Part shown: one piece after another, positions 11,396 through 11,887 of the stretch
Layout of the letters: every line of letters starts with the position of its first letter
Numbering within the stretch: position 1 is the stretch's first letter
Assembly: GCA_016278415.1 (NCBI GenBank)
Contig: JADQBV010000141.1
Span: 1-11,887, forward strand
DNA length: 11,887 bases
Source of the DNA: Halanaerobiales bacterium
GTDB taxonomy: Bacteria; Bacillota_F; Halanaerobiia; Halanaerobiales; DTU029
Reading direction: 5' to 3'
Notes under the pieces: model-generated
What the model was told of the DNA's origin: nothing
Database searches by the model: none
Seen by the model: the letters and a program-made list of their open reading frames with translations, nothing else
Made by a program: the position numbers and the translations under genes

Positions 11396-11887
11396 ATGAA
11401 TTTAAGTAAAAATACAACAATTGTTTTGATTGTTTTACTGATACTTATCGGTATAGGAGGCACCTATTATATGATGGGTTGGCCTGGAACAGGTTATTTT
11501 CAAAGCCAGAACCAGGTATCATATACTGAGGATGAACTAAAGGAATATGTATCTAATTTTATAAGGCGAGAATTAGGTTCTGAATATCAGGTATCTGACA
11601 TCTTTGTATTTAGTAATTCACCTTACTATATTTCAGTGGTAGAAAGAGGTACCGGTAAAGGGGCCTTTGAGCTACTCTTTGATCCTGATACAAGAGACTT
11701 TCAACCAGAACCTGGTCCCAATATGATGTGGAATCAGAAGTATGGTATGATGGGTAGGAATTGGATGGGTCTGAATCAGCTTTCTAATAATAGTGAATTC
11801 AATAATATAAATCAAATATCTAAGAATGAGGTCCTGGAATATGCCCGTAAATATCTGTCTGAAAATGCTCAGGAAATAGAAGTAAGT
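11396..11887 (+). CDS. Membrane-anchored PepSY-like protein, paralog 3 (partial, 164 codons in window)
   Basis: ATG 11396 has AAGAGGTG upstream and opens a frame that runs past the window edge. An N-terminal helix (about 8-24, no clear cleavage site) probably anchors it. Unlike paralogs 1 and 2 it has almost no Met-rich linker, only YMMGWPGTGY, before the first core unit: DELKEYVSNFIRRELGSEY, VSDIFVFSNSPYYISVV, GAFELLFDP and GPNMMWN. A patch (YGMMGRNWMG, 116-125) follows, then the start of the second unit (SKNEVLEYARKYLSENAQ). Identity to paralogs 1 and 2 across the core is plain by eye. Co-transcribed with the methyltransferase gene. The missing C-terminus should contain the HNWHG-type ending if it is a full member. 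Confidence 0.85.
   Translation, partial: MNLSKNTTIVLIVLLILIGIGGTYYMMGWPGTGYFQSQNQVSYTEDELKEYVSNFIRRELGSEYQVSDIFVFSNSPYYISVVERGTGKGAFELLFDPDTRDFQPEPGPNMMWNQKYGMMGRNWMGLNQLSNNSEFNNINQISKNEVLEYARKYLSENAQEIEVS

Overview
The window is AT-rich, with strong AGGAGG-type ribosome binding sites, small CotF-like coat proteins, a LysM-M23 peptidase and an OmpR/EnvZ-type two-component pair. This points to a low-GC, spore-forming anaerobic firmicute. The NhaC-type Na+/H+ antiporter and general protein style make a halophilic Halanaerobiales relative (Halobacteroidaceae, for example Orenia-like) a reasonable guess, but that is inference only.

Left part (1-3770): the first codons of a Gly/Tyr-rich small protein on the minus strand; two small CotF-like coat or ferritin-fold proteins (251-752); a convergent minus-strand small ferritin-like protein resembling encapsulated ferritins (890-1204), separated from the coat genes by a shared hairpin; a 29-residue membrane miniprotein (1352-1441); a four-helix membrane protein of unknown function (1488-1943); and an NhaC-family antiporter with a Met-rich hydrophilic loop (2092-3573), closed by a perfect 36-base palindromic terminator. 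A secreted LysM-LysM-M23 protein follows under its own promoter (3901-4803).

Right part (4930-11887): this looks like one coherent, poorly described locus. It encodes an OmpR-family regulator and a histidine kinase whose extracytoplasmic domain carries a dense Met cluster, then three paralogous exported proteins sharing a two-part PepSY-like core (7539-8438, 8928-9761 and 11396 to the window edge). The first two have long Met/Gly/Asn-rich linkers. Interspersed are two single-helix membrane proteins ending in a SHOCT-like domain (8622-8867, 9854-10078) and a class I methyltransferase (10723-11355). A 5'-truncated, frameshifted chemotaxis-receptor remnant (10133-10491) lies between the SHOCT and methyltransferase genes and records a past rearrangement.

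Three intergenic regions (4935, 7386, 8542) carry nearly the same site: two TTCA half-sites exactly 11 bases apart, followed at constant distance by a -10-like hexamer. This is the geometry of a PhoB/OmpR-class activator site. The copies lie upstream of the two-component genes, the first Met-rich gene and the SHOCT/second Met-rich operon. The simplest model is that the Met-rich kinase senses an extracytoplasmic stimulus (Cu(I)/Ag(I), or oxidants acting on Met) and its regulator switches on exported Met-rich proteins that bind or buffer the same agent. The repeats, Met clusters and paralogy are visible; the ligand and the system's function are inference.
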